Positions 1-8,466 of a stretch of DNA of 56,754 bases are shown here, in pieces (the first letter of the stretch is position 1; each line of letters starts with the position of its first letter). The position numbers and the translations under genes are program-made. The DNA comes from Oleiharenicola sp. (GTDB lineage Bacteria > Verrucomicrobiota > Verrucomicrobiia > Opitutales > Opitutaceae), in the NCBI GenBank assembly GCA_025363455.1, contig JANYDW010000023.1, positions 1 through 56,754 on the forward strand. Direction: 5' to 3'. The notes beneath the pieces are model-generated. The model was not told where the DNA came from and ran no database searches. It saw only the letters and a list, made by a program, of their open reading frames with translations.

Positions 1-49
1 CGCTTGCGCGGTCTTCGGTCGCCAAGGACCGCGCAAGCGCGGCCCCTAC
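1..49. repeat. REP-like inverted repeat, cut by window edge
   Basis: Bases 1-13 (CGCTTGCGCGGTC) are the exact reverse complement of bases 27-39. The right end reads CTAC (46-49), so on the minus strand the element opens with GTAG and then a GC-rich hairpin. This is the REP layout seen many times in this window. The left half is probably outside the window. Confidence 0.6.
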
Positions 50-124
50 AATTAACGGACTGTACTGGACGAGCCGACCCAGTCCCTTGACTCCACCACC
101 GGGCTGGAGAACCTGACAGCCCGC

Positions 125-1432
125 ATGACCCGGAGCGCCCACGTCCAGACCGCCAAGGCCGCCGTCGAAACGACGGCGGTGCATGTGCTGGTCGCGCTGA
201 GCGTGGCCCATCTCCTGAACGATGTGTTCCAGGTGATGTTGCCGGCCATCTACCCGGTCCTGAAGCAGTCGCATCACCTGAGTTACACGCAGCTCAGCAA
301 CATCACCCTTGTCTACCAGCTCGTGGGGTCGCTCCTGCAGCCGGCCGTCGGCTTTTTCACCGACCGCCGCCCGCTGCCGTATTCGCTGCCGCTCGGCATG
401 ACGATCTCGCTGGTCAGCATGGTGCTGCTCTCGCAGGCCTCGACCTACCCCCTGTTGTTGCTTTCGGCAGGCATCATGGGCCTGTCCTCCTCGATCTTTC
501 ATCCCGAAGCTTCGCGCGTGGCGCGGCTGGCCTCGGGCGGCAGGCACGGGTTTGCCCAGTCCCTGTTCCAAGTCGGCGGCAACCTCGGCACTTCCTTCGG
601 CCCGTTGCTGGCCGCCGCGATCATCACCGTGCGCGGGCAGCAGAATATCCTCTGGTTCACCTTGCCGGCGATGGTGGGCATCACCCTGCTCGGCTGGATC
701 AGCCGCTGGTATGCGGCGCATCTTTCCGATCGCTTGAAGCAGGCCCGCCCGGCCGCCCCCGCCCGCACCGTGCCGCGTGACAAGGTTGTGCTGGCCATCA
801 GCATCCTGGTGGCGCTGGTGTTCTCGAAGTACATCTACCTGATCAGCCTCACGAACTATTACACCTTTTATCTGATCGAGAAGTTCGGCGTTTCCGTGCA
901 GGCCGCGCAGATCTACCTGTTCGTGTTTCTGTTCGCCGTGGCGGCCGGCACTTACGCCGGCGGGCCGGTGGGCGACCGGATCGGCCGCAAGAAGGTCATC
1001 TGGATCTCGATCCTCGGCGTGGCGCCTTTCTCACTCGTGCTGCCCTATGTCGGTCTCATGACCGCCGTCGTGCTCACGGTCTTCATCGGCCTAATCCTCG
1101 CGTCAGCGTTTTCCGCCATGATCGTCTATGCGCAGGAGCTGGTGCCGGGCAACGTGGGCCTGATTGCCGGCCTGTTTTTCGGGCTGGCGTTCGGTTGTGC
1201 GGGCATCGGCTCAGCCCTGCTTGGGCGGCTGGCCGACCACACGAGCATCGGTTTCGTGTTCCAGGTCTGCGCCTGGCTGCCGTTGATCGGGCTCCTGACG
1301 GCGTTTCTGCCTGAGGTCGAGCCAGCGCGCCGCCGGGCCAGAGCATCGCTACCTCGGACTGGAGTGAGACCGGATTTAGAACCGCTAATGGGTTTCGCCA
1401 ACGGCGAAACCTGGAAAGACCCTTCCGACTGA
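125..1432 (+). CDS. fsr: MFS exporter, fosmidomycin-resistance (Fsr) type
   Basis: This is a polytopic inner-membrane protein of 435 residues in the major facilitator superfamily. It matches the Fsr subgroup closely: LNDVFQVMLPAIYP in the first helix, the loop motif FFTDRRPLPYSLPLG, and SSIFHPEASRVARLASGG followed by FAQSLFQVGGNLG in the middle of the N-terminal half. GGPVGDRIGRKK is the loop motif of the second half. About twelve hydrophobic segments are visible. Family members use the proton gradient to export fosmidomycin; the natural substrate is not known. The last roughly 30 residues, after EVEPARRRA, do not look like a transporter tail and are encoded by the beginning of the structured element downstream, so the native stop was probably displaced. 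No clear Shine-Dalgarno precedes the ATG. The gene reads toward nifJ but is 333 bp from it and functionally unrelated. Confidence 0.9.
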   Translation: MTRSAHVQTAKAAVETTAVHVLVALSVAHLLNDVFQVMLPAIYPVLKQSHHLSYTQLSNITLVYQLVGSLLQPAVGFFTDRRPLPYSLPLGMTISLVSMVLLSQASTYPLLLLSAGIMGLSSSIFHPEASRVARLASGGRHGFAQSLFQVGGNLGTSFGPLLAAAIITVRGQQNILWFTLPAMVGITLLGWISRWYAAHLSDRLKQARPAAPARTVPRDKVVLAISILVALVFSKYIYLISLTNYYTFYLIEKFGVSVQAAQIYLFVFLFAVAAGTYAGGPVGDRIGRKKVIWISILGVAPFSLVLPYVGLMTAVVLTVFIGLILASAFSAMIVYAQELVPGNVGLIAGLFFGLAFGCAGIGSALLGRLADHTSIGFVFQVCAWLPLIGLLTAFLPEVEPARRRARASLPRTGVRPDLEPLMGFANGETWKDPSD

Positions 1433-1738
1433 TCGTCTCCAGTGTAGGATTTGGGGCCCGCTAATCGCAGGCCGGTCTAAGCTGGCGATGAAAGGTCTGC
1501 GATGAGCAGACCCCTTATGCCAGCGCTGGAGGCGATTAGCCGAAGGGGACTCTGAAAGTTTCACCGTTGGTGAAACTAATTAGTGGTCAAGAAATTCAGT
1601 CCCAGCTCAGGGACTCCGGCTGCATCTTTCGGCAATTACTTTGGGGGGATTCTGACCCTGCCCGCAACCAGCACGACGCTAATGGCAAGATCTGCGCAGC
1701 CGCCCAGAGGCTGCTCTGCGAAGATGGGGTGAGACCGG
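1361..1738. other. Structured intergenic element between fsr and nifJ
   Basis: Two perfect 9-bp hairpins flank the core. One is at 1391-1411 (arms GGTTTCGCC and GGCGAAACC, loop AAC); the other at 1557-1577 (arms AGTTTCACC and GGTGAAACT, loop GTT). The second is the reverse complement of the first with two base pairs changed on both sides, so pairing is preserved. Between them lies a long nested hairpin: 1460-1468 pairs with 1532-1540 (GCTAATCGC/GCGATTAGC), 1481-1486 with 1519-1524 (GCTGGC/GCCAGC), and 1494-1500 with 1506-1512 (GGTCTGC/GCAGACC). A further hairpin is at 1696-1714. The near-identical 13-mers GGAGTGAGACCGG (1361) and GGGGTGAGACCGG (1726) bracket the stretch. It overlaps the 3' end of fsr. 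It could be a mobile palindromic element, a structured leader of nifJ, or both. No credible gene was found in it. Confidence 0.6.
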
Positions 1739-1765
1739 TCCATGCCGGGCCGGGCTTCACGCCCC

Positions 1766-4700
1766 ATGTCTTCCACGCCTAAAACACCCCGCTTCGTCAC
1801 TTGCGATGCCAACGAGGCTGTGGCCTCCGTCGCCTACCGTCTGAATGAACTGATCGCGATCTACCCGATCACGCCCTCGTCGACCATGGCCGAGCAATGC
1901 GACGAATGGGCGGCCGTCGGCAAACCCAACCTCTGGGGCGAGGTGCCACGCATCGTCGAGATGCAGTCCGAGGGCGGCGTGGCCGGGGCCGTGCACGGCG
2001 GCCTGCTGGGCGGGGCGCTGACGACGACCTTCACGGCTTCGCAGGGCCTGCTGCTGATGATCCCCAACCTCTACAAGATCGCCGGTGAGCTGCTGCCGTT
2101 CACGATGCATGTCAGTGCCCGTGCGTTGGCGGCGCAGGGCTTGTCCATTTTCGGCGACCACCAGGATGTGATGGCCTGCCGGGCCACGGGTTGCGCCCTG
2201 CTATGCAGTAACAGCGGGCAGGAAGCGCACGACCTGGCGCTGATCGCCCATGCGGCCAGCTACCGCGCCCGCGTGCCGTTCATCCATTTCTTCGACGGGT
2301 TCCGCACGTCCCACGAGGTGTCCAAGCTCGCCCAGCTGTCCGATGACGATCTGCGCGCCGTGATCGATGAAGCGGATATTGCGGCGTTCCGTGCCCGGGC
2401 CATGACGCCGGATCATCCGACGCTGCGCGGCACGGCCCAGAATCCCGACGTGTACTTCCAGGGCCGCGAGGCCGTGAACCCCTTCTACGCGACACTGCCG
2501 GCCACCGTGCAGGCGGTGATGGACAAGTTCACCACCGTCACCGGGCGCAGCTATCACCTGTTCGACTACTACGGCGATCCGCAGGCGGAGCGCGTGATCG
2601 TGGCGATGGGCAGCGCGATCGAGACGATCGCGGAGACCGTGGACTGGCTCAACGCCCACGGGGAAACGGTCGGCGCGATCGCGGTGCGGCTGTTCTTGCC
2701 CTTCGACTCGGCCGCCTTCTTGAAAGTCCTGCCGAAGAGCGTGAAATCCATCGCGGTGCTGGACCGGACCAAGGAGCCCGGCTCGCTGGGCGAACCGCTG
2801 TACCTGAACGTGCTCGGCGTTCTCGCCGAGGCGTGGGCCCCGGGTGGCTCCATGCCCCGGGTCGTGGGCGGGCGCTACGGGCTGGGCTCGAAGGAGTTCA
2901 CCCCCGGCATGGTCCGGGCGGTTTTTGCCAACCTCGCGGCCCAGACGCCCAAGGCGCGCTTCACCATCGGTATCCTGGACGACGTCAGCGGCAGTTCGCT
3001 GCCGTTCGACGCGGACTTCGATCTGGAGAAGCCGGACGTGCGGCGGTGCGTATTCGTCGGCCTCGGGGCGGATGGCACGGTCGGTGCCAACAAAAACTCG
3101 ATCAAGATCATCGGCGAGCAGACCGACAACTACGCGCAGGGCTACTTCGTCTACGACTCGAAGAAATCGGGGTCGATGACGACCTCGTACCTGCGTTTCG
3201 GTCCGCGGCCCGTGCGCGCGCCCTATCTGATCCGGCAGGCGGGCTTCGTGGCCTGCAGTCAATTTCATTTCGTCGGCCACACCGACGTGCTCGGCTTTGC
3301 GGCGCCCGGGGCGACGGTGTTGCTCAATTCCCCCTCTAGCCCTGAGGATACGTGGAAGAAACTCCCTCGCGACTGGCAGGAGCAGTTGATCGAAAAGAAA
3401 CTGCGCCTTTATGTGATCGATGCCACCGCCGTGGCGCAAGCGAGCGGCATGGATCGTCGCACGAACACCGTGCTGCAGACTTGCTTCTTCGCGTTATCGG
3501 GCGTCCTGGCTCCCGACGAGGCCATCAAGCAGATCAAGAAGGCCATCGAGAAAACCTACGGCCGCAAGGGCGACCAGATCGTGAAGATGAACTACGCGGC
3601 CGTGGACGCCGCGCTCGCGGGCCTGCACGAGGTAAAGCTGCCCGCCGCACCCGACCAGGCGGCCATGGCGACCGTGCCGCCGTCATTCGCGGGCGCCCCC
3701 GAATTTATCCAGAAAGTCACCGCGCGGCTGCTGGCGAACCAGGGCGACCTGATGCCGGTGAGCGCCATTCCGATGGACGGCTGCTGGCCGACCGGTACCG
3801 CGCGCTATGAGAAGCGGAACATCGCGCTTGAGATCCCGACCTGGGATCCGGCGGTCTGCATCCAATGCAACAAGTGCGTCATGGTCTGCCCGCATGCGGC
3901 GATCCGCGCCAAGTTCTACGATCCCGCGGAACGCGCGGGCGCGCCGATCGGCTTCCAGTCGACGCCGTTCCGTTCGACGGAGCATCCCGGCCAGCTCTAC
4001 ACCCTGCAGGTGGCGCCCGAGGATTGCACAGGCTGCTCGCTTTGCGTCCAGGTCTGTCCGGCCAAGGACAAGACCAACCCACGTCACAAGGCCATCGACA
4101 TGGTCGAGCAGCCGCGGCTGCTCGCCTCCGAGCGCGCCAACTGGGAGTTCTTCCTCAAGCTGCCGGATCCGGTGCGCAGCATCTTGGACAATTCGACGGT
4201 CAAGGGCTCGCAGTTCCAGCCACCACTTATTGAGTTCTCGGGCGCGTGCTCGGGCTGCGGAGAGACGCCCTACCTCAAGTTGCTCACGCAACTGGTGGGC
4301 GACCGGCTGCTCATCGCCAACGCCACCGGTTGTTCCTCGATCTATGGCGGCAACCTGCCGACCACGCCGTATTGTTCCAACAAAGAGGGCCGCGGCCCGG
4401 CCTGGGCGAACTCGCTCTTCGAGGATAATGCCGAGTTTGGTCTCGGCCTCCACCTCGCCGTCGAGCAACGGGCCAGCACAGCACGATTGATGGTCACCCG
4501 CCTCACGGTTGGCATCGGCCCCGACCTGGCGACCCGCCTGCTCCAGGCGGATCAATCCACCGAGACTGGCATCGCCGAGCAACGGACGCGTGTTGTCGCG
4601 CTGCGGTCCGTCCTCAAAAACCTGCCGGGCGCGGACGCCCGCCGGCTCGAGGCGCTGGCAGACGACCTGGTGAAAAAGTCCGTGTGGATCGTTGGTGGGG

Positions 4701-5371
4701 ACGGGTGGGCCTACGACATTGGCTATGGCGGGCTCGACCATGTGCTGGCCTCTGGCGCCAACGTGAAGGTGCTGGTGCTCGACACGGAGGTTTACTCCAA
4801 CACGGGCGGCCAGTCTTCCAAGTCCACCCCGATCGGGGCGGTCGCCAAGTTCGCCTCCGGCGGCAAGAGCGTCGCCAAGAAGGACCTCGCCCTGATGGCG
4901 ATGCAATATGGTCACGTCTATGTCGCCCGCGTGGCCTTCGGGGCCAAGGACAGCCAGACGGTCACCGCCTTCCGCGAGGCCGAGGCGCACCAGGGTCCCG
5001 CGCTGATCATTGCGTACTCGCACTGCATCGCGCACGGGTTCCCGCTCCACCTCGGCATCGAGCAGCAAAAGCTCGCGGTCGAGACGGGCTACTGGCCGCT
5101 GTTCCGTTACAACCCCGCGGTCGCGGCGAAGGGTGAACCCGGGCTGCGGCTGGACTCGGGCGCGCCCAAGGGCGACCTGGCTCGCTTCATGGCCAACGAG
5201 ACCCGCTTCGGCATTCTGAAGAATGTCGCGCCCGAGCGCGCCACCGAATTGGCCAAACTGGCCCAGGCGCACGTGCACCGGCACTACGCCTATTACCAGC
5301 AACTCGCCGCGCCCCACACCAACGGCACCGCGGCCCCGGCGACGCCCGCTGCTCCCGCCGCCAAACCCTGA
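1766..5371 (+). CDS. nifJ: Pyruvate:ferredoxin (flavodoxin) oxidoreductase
   Basis: A single-chain PFOR of 1201 residues, the normal length. It is a cytoplasmic enzyme that oxidises pyruvate with CoA to acetyl-CoA and CO2 and reduces ferredoxin or flavodoxin. Domain order is canonical: N-terminal pyrimidine-binding region with YPITPSSTMAE (about residue 32), a transketolase C-terminal-like region, the gamma domain, two [4Fe-4S] motifs CIQCNKCVMVCP (about 697) and CTGCSLCVQVCP (about 753), then the TPP domain with SGACSGCGE (about 826), ATGCSSIYGGNLP and the metal-binding region ending GGQSSKSTP. All cluster cysteines are present. I start at the ATG at 1766 (MSSTPKTPRFVTCDANEA), which matches the family; an in-frame ATG at 1742 would add eight unsupported residues. 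The C-terminal tail is rich in Ala and Pro. Thirteen bases separate it from the next gene, so the two are probably cotranscribed. Confidence 0.97.
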   Translation: MSSTPKTPRFVTCDANEAVASVAYRLNELIAIYPITPSSTMAEQCDEWAAVGKPNLWGEVPRIVEMQSEGGVAGAVHGGLLGGALTTTFTASQGLLLMIPNLYKIAGELLPFTMHVSARALAAQGLSIFGDHQDVMACRATGCALLCSNSGQEAHDLALIAHAASYRARVPFIHFFDGFRTSHEVSKLAQLSDDDLRAVIDEADIAAFRARAMTPDHPTLRGTAQNPDVYFQGREAVNPFYATLPATVQAVMDKFTTVTGRSYHLFDYYGDPQAERVIVAMGSAIETIAETVDWLNAHGETVGAIAVRLFLPFDSAAFLKVLPKSVKSIAVLDRTKEPGSLGEPLYLNVLGVLAEAWAPGGSMPRVVGGRYGLGSKEFTPGMVRAVFANLAAQTPKARFTIGILDDVSGSSLPFDADFDLEKPDVRRCVFVGLGADGTVGANKNSIKIIGEQTDNYAQGYFVYDSKKSGSMTTSYLRFGPRPVRAPYLIRQAGFVACSQFHFVGHTDVLGFAAPGATVLLNSPSSPEDTWKKLPRDWQEQLIEKKLRLYVIDATAVAQASGMDRRTNTVLQTCFFALSGVLAPDEAIKQIKKAIEKTYGRKGDQIVKMNYAAVDAALAGLHEVKLPAAPDQAAMATVPPSFAGAPEFIQKVTARLLANQGDLMPVSAIPMDGCWPTGTARYEKRNIALEIPTWDPAVCIQCNKCVMVCPHAAIRAKFYDPAERAGAPIGFQSTPFRSTEHPGQLYTLQVAPEDCTGCSLCVQVCPAKDKTNPRHKAIDMVEQPRLLASERANWEFFLKLPDPVRSILDNSTVKGSQFQPPLIEFSGACSGCGETPYLKLLTQLVGDRLLIANATGCSSIYGGNLPTTPYCSNKEGRGPAWANSLFEDNAEFGLGLHLAVEQRASTARLMVTRLTVGIGPDLATRLLQADQSTETGIAEQRTRVVALRSVLKNLPGADARRLEALADDLVKKSVWIVGGDGWAYDIGYGGLDHVLASGANVKVLVLDTEVYSNTGGQSSKSTPIGAVAKFASGGKSVAKKDLALMAMQYGHVYVARVAFGAKDSQTVTAFREAEAHQGPALIIAYSHCIAHGFPLHLGIEQQKLAVETGYWPLFRYNPAVAAKGEPGLRLDSGAPKGDLARFMANETRFGILKNVAPERATELAKLAQAHVHRHYAYYQQLAAPHTNGTAAPATPAAPAAKP

Positions 5372-5384
5372 ACCCACCCCGACC

Positions 5385-6377
5385 ATGAACCTCGCCACGA
5401 ATTATCTCGGACTGAAACTCAAGAACCCGCTCATGGTCGGCGCCTCGCCGTTTTGCGACAACCTCGATGCCGCCCAGCGGCTCGAGGATGCCGGGGCCAG
5501 CGCGATTGTCATGCGCTCGTTGTTCGAGGAACAGATCGACTACGAGCAGCGCGCCCTGTCGTTCCTGCTCGAGACACCTTCGGAAAGTTTCGCCGAGGCG
5601 ACCTCGTATTTCCCGGGGTACTCCGAATACCAGCTCACGCCCGACCACTACTTGCGTCAGCTCGGGCAACTAAAGAGCACACTAAATATTCCCGTCATTG
5701 CCTCGCTCAACGGCTGCCGGCCCGGCGGCTGGACGGACTATGCCCGGCGCCTGGAGCTGGCCGGGGCCGATGCCATCGAGCTGAACCTCTACCAACTTGT
5801 GACGGATCCGCGGGCGAGCGCCATGGAGGTAGAGGAGAGCATGCGGACCACGGTGAAGGATGTGGTGAGCACGGTGAAAATTCCGGTGGCGGTGAAGCTC
5901 TCTTCATTCCACACGGCGCCCACGCAGTTTGCCTTGTCGCTGGAGCAGGCCGGGGCGAAGGGCGTGGTGCTGTTCAACCGGTTCTATCAGCCGGATTTCA
6001 ACCTGGAGGACCTGGAGGTCCAGCCGTACCTGCGGCTGTCGGATTCGAGCGAGCTGTTGCTGCGCCTGCGCTGGTTGGCGGTGCTGTCTCCGCATTTGCA
6101 CGGTTCGCTGGCGTGCAGCGGCGGCGTGCATAACAAGGATGATGTCATCAAGGCCCTCCTCGCCGGTGCCCACACGGTGCAGCTGGTTTCCGTGCTGCTA
6201 AAGCAAGGACCCGGGGTGCTGACCATGCTGCTGGAAGGCCTGCGCAATTGGATGGCGGAGCGTGACTATAATGACGTCGGCGAACTGCGCGGCGCCCTCA
6301 ACCTGAAGCGTTGTCCCGATCCCGCGGCCCACGAGCGCGCCAATTACATCCGCATTCTGCAGAGCTGGCGGGTGTGA
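5385..6377 (+). CDS. Dihydroorotate dehydrogenase-like flavoprotein
   Basis: A 330-residue TIM-barrel FMN protein of the DHOD-like group often found directly downstream of nifJ. Visible features are the N-terminal LGLKLKNPLMVGASPFCDN, the strand VIASLNGCRPGGWTDYARRLE, the lysine segment IPVAVKLSS, and the C-terminal phosphate-binding region LACSGGVHNKDDV with GAHTVQLVSVLL. The start is the ATG at 5385, 13 bases after the nifJ stop; the frame is open further upstream, but that part overlaps nifJ and does not resemble the family. Whether it makes orotate is doubtful: it is shorter than and distinct from PyrD, and the nifJ linkage suggests a redox role tied to PFOR. That role is inferred from gene order only. 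Confidence 0.9.
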   Translation: MNLATNYLGLKLKNPLMVGASPFCDNLDAAQRLEDAGASAIVMRSLFEEQIDYEQRALSFLLETPSESFAEATSYFPGYSEYQLTPDHYLRQLGQLKSTLNIPVIASLNGCRPGGWTDYARRLELAGADAIELNLYQLVTDPRASAMEVEESMRTTVKDVVSTVKIPVAVKLSSFHTAPTQFALSLEQAGAKGVVLFNRFYQPDFNLEDLEVQPYLRLSDSSELLLRLRWLAVLSPHLHGSLACSGGVHNKDDVIKALLAGAHTVQLVSVLLKQGPGVLTMLLEGLRNWMAERDYNDVGELRGALNLKRCPDPAAHERANYIRILQSWRV

Positions 6378-6413
6378 GAATCGCGGGTTGCATGTGGCGC
6401 GCAATTGCCAAGG

Positions 6414-6447
6414 ATAGGACGCATAGGACCTAGGGGACCAATAGGTC
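6414..6447 (+). repeat. 9-bp phrase array (ATAGGACNN)
   Basis: Four units of a 9-bp phrase, ATAGGACGC, ATAGGACCT, AGGGGACCA and ATAGGTC, lie just before the next start codon. The same 9-bp phrase appears again inside that gene at 6810-6838. Confidence 0.7.
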
Positions 6448-6454
6448 TGCAATC

Positions 6455-7006
6455 ATGGCAGACAATGGCTTTATCCCCGCTCACGGCGGTTACGAAGATC
6501 TGAAGTCATTTCAGAAGGCGCGCATCGTTTATGATGGCACGGTGTGCTTTTGCCGTCGGTTTCTGGACAAGCGCGACCGCACGATCGACCAGATGGTGCA
6601 GGCCGCGCGATCCGGGAAACAAAACATCCTGGAGGGCAGCCAGGCCTCGGGCACCTCAAAGGAGATGGAGATCAAGCTCACCAACGTGGCCCGGGCGAGC
6701 CTGGAGGAACTGCTCGAAGACTACCTGGACTACCTGCGGACACGCGGCCTGAAGCTGTGGGCAAAAGATAGCCGTGAGACCCTCTTCGTGCGCAAACTCG
6801 GCGCTAGAAATAGGTCCTATGAGTCCTATAGGACCTATCTTGAATCCCGCCCGCCCGAAGTAGTCGCAAACATCATGATCTGCCTCATCCACCAGACAAA
6901 CTTTCTGCTGGACCAGTTGCTCCGGCAGCAGGAGGCGGCCTTCCTCAAAGAGGGTGGCCTGCGCGAGCGCATGACCCGAGCCCGGCTGCGGAGCCGGCCA
7001 TACTAG
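6455..7006 (+). CDS. Four-helix-bundle protein with C-terminal suffix domain (S23 family)
   Basis: A 183-residue, largely helical protein related to the 23S rRNA intervening-sequence / four-helix-bundle family. The family core is visible as YEDLKSFQKARIVYDGT, MVQAARSGKQNILEGSQA and EIKLTNVARASLEELLEDY, followed by a C-terminal extension (VANIMICLIHQTNFLLDQL) like the suffix domain of some members. The role of these proteins is not established. Oddity: residues 119-128 contain a three-residue repeat, RSY-ESY-RTY, written by an in-frame 9-bp phrase repeat (6810-6838) that also occurs upstream of the start. The stop codon overlaps that of convergent nuoN by four bases. No strong Shine-Dalgarno is seen; the phrase array occupies the leader. 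Confidence 0.85.
   Translation: MADNGFIPAHGGYEDLKSFQKARIVYDGTVCFCRRFLDKRDRTIDQMVQAARSGKQNILEGSQASGTSKEMEIKLTNVARASLEELLEDYLDYLRTRGLKLWAKDSRETLFVRKLGARNRSYESYRTYLESRPPEVVANIMICLIHQTNFLLDQLLRQQEAAFLKEGGLRERMTRARLRSRPY
6810..6838 (+). repeat. In-gene 9-bp phrase array, partly palindromic
   Basis: Three units, ATAGGTCCT, ATGAGTCCT and ATAGGACCT, in frame with the four-helix-bundle gene and translated as RSY-ESY-RTY. The ends are mutually complementary (ATAGGTCC/GGACCTAT), so the stretch can also fold as a hairpin. Confidence 0.7.
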
Positions 7007-8466
7007 AACAACTCCAGCACCGCCGAGGGCCACAAGCCCAGCGCCACGATCAACCCGGCGGCGATGAGGAGGGCGATGGTCGCGGACAGGGAAACCCGGA
7101 CCGGGGCCGCGTTGTCGGCGGGCGCGGCCACCAGTGCCTGTTTCAGGATGAGCAGGTAGTAGTAGAGCGCCACGGCACTGAGGGCGATGGCGCAGATCAC
7201 CAGCCAGCCCGCCGGCCCGGCGAGGCCGCCGAGCTGCAGCACGGAAGCGAAGACCGCGAACTTGCCGAAGAACCCGGCGAGCGGCGGGATGCCCGCGAGC
7301 GACAGCACAAAGACGGCGAGACACCCGGCGAGCAGTGGCGAGCGCTTGTGCAGGCCGGCCAGGTCGGTGAGTTGTTGGACGCGGCCGGCTGACTCCAACG
7401 CACCGATGACGCCGAACGCGCCAACGGTGGTCAGACCATACGTGGCGGCGTAGTAGAAGAGCGGACCCACGCCGGTCCGGCCGGCGGCGATGACGCCAAG
7501 CAGCAGCGCGCCGGCATGAGAGATGGCGGAGTAGGCGAGCAGACGCCGCACATTGGACTGGGCCAGCGCACCGATATTGCCGAGCAGGAGCGAGGCGCCC
7601 GAGATCAGGGCAACGACCGGAGCCCAGCCGACGGTCACGGGCAGATGGGCGATGGTGCCGACGGCGCTGCCCAGGCCGGGCCAGAGCAGGCGGGTGAAAA
7701 GCACGAGCCCGGCAAGCTTCGAGGCCGAGGCGATGAGCGCGGCGGCGGGGGCAGGGGCACCTTGGTACACGTCGGGTGCCCAGAGATGAAAGGGCGCGGC
7801 GGCGGCCTTGAAACCGAACCCGACCAAGACCATCACGAGCGCGACGATCAGCAATGGCGTGGGGCCCTGTTGCGCGAGTTGCTGGCCGATCAGGTCCAGT
7901 CGGAGTGTGCCGGTGAGGCCGTAGAGCAGGCTGAAGCCGAAGAGCAAAAAAGCCGCGGCCATCCCGCCGAAGAGAAAATATTTCAGGCCCGCCTCGGCGG
8001 ATTCCGGGCTGGCCTTGTCAAAGCCCGCCAGCACGTAGAGCGACAGGCTGGCCAGCTCGAGCGCGAGGAAGGCAACGAGAAGATTGTTCGCAGCCGCCAT
8101 GAGGGTGAAGCCGGTCGTGGCGAACAGGAGGATGGCAGTGAATTCGGCGGGATGGCGCAGGCGCGCGGCGTCCGGGAGCAGAGCCAGCGCCAGGGCCGCA
8201 AGCAATATGACGCCGGTCCGCGTGGCGACGGAGAGCGGGTCGAGTTGAAACATCCCATCGTAAATCGCGCCGCTGGCTCCGCTGGTGGCAGCGGCATATC
8301 CTGCCATGAGGAGGGAGATAAGGCCAAGGGCGAGGGCGACATGGTGCCGGTTGGCCGGACGATGCCGCGCCCAGATCATGTCGACGATGAGCACGACCAG
8401 GGCACCGATGACGAGATAGGCCTCAGGGCGCAGGGCTTGAAATAGTCCGGCGTAATCCGCGTTCAT
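7003..8466 (-). CDS. nuoN: Complex I subunit NuoN
   Basis: A 487-residue antiporter-like membrane subunit of NADH/ferredoxin:quinone oxidoreductase, and the last gene of the nuo operon. It has about fourteen hydrophobic helices and family segments such as LLVAFLALELASLSLYVLAG (helix with the conserved Glu), FHLWAPDVYQGAPAPAAALI and ASKLAGLVLFTRLL. NuoN carries one proton channel and sits next to the NuoA/J/K/H part of the membrane arm. Its ATG overlaps the nuoM stop by four bases (ATGA), which indicates translational coupling. The stop codon overlaps convergently with the four-helix-bundle gene, and no Rho-independent terminator is visible in that overlap. Confidence 0.95.
   Translation of the reverse strand: MNADYAGLFQALRPEAYLVIGALVVLIVDMIWARHRPANRHHVALALGLISLLMAGYAAATSGASGAIYDGMFQLDPLSVATRTGVILLAALALALLPDAARLRHPAEFTAILLFATTGFTLMAAANNLLVAFLALELASLSLYVLAGFDKASPESAEAGLKYFLFGGMAAAFLLFGFSLLYGLTGTLRLDLIGQQLAQQGPTPLLIVALVMVLVGFGFKAAAAPFHLWAPDVYQGAPAPAAALIASASKLAGLVLFTRLLWPGLGSAVGTIAHLPVTVGWAPVVALISGASLLLGNIGALAQSNVRRLLAYSAISHAGALLLGVIAAGRTGVGPLFYYAATYGLTTVGAFGVIGALESAGRVQQLTDLAGLHKRSPLLAGCLAVFVLSLAGIPPLAGFFGKFAVFASVLQLGGLAGPAGWLVICAIALSAVALYYYLLILKQALVAAPADNAAPVRVSLSATIALLIAAGLIVALGLWPSAVLELF

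Noticed and set aside
1433..1765. TPP riboswitch in the nifJ leader, considered because PFOR uses TPP
   Set aside because: The conserved CUGAGA and related TPP-aptamer blocks are not present in the right order.
1567..1782. 71-codon frame upstream of nifJ
   Set aside because: Starts in a hairpin, overlaps the nifJ start, no family resemblance.
3683..5398. 571-codon open frame antisense to nifJ (and another at 2201-3439)
   Set aside because: Mirror frames of a GC-rich coding strand; low-complexity Arg/Gly/His-rich translations with no domain, fully inside a certain gene.
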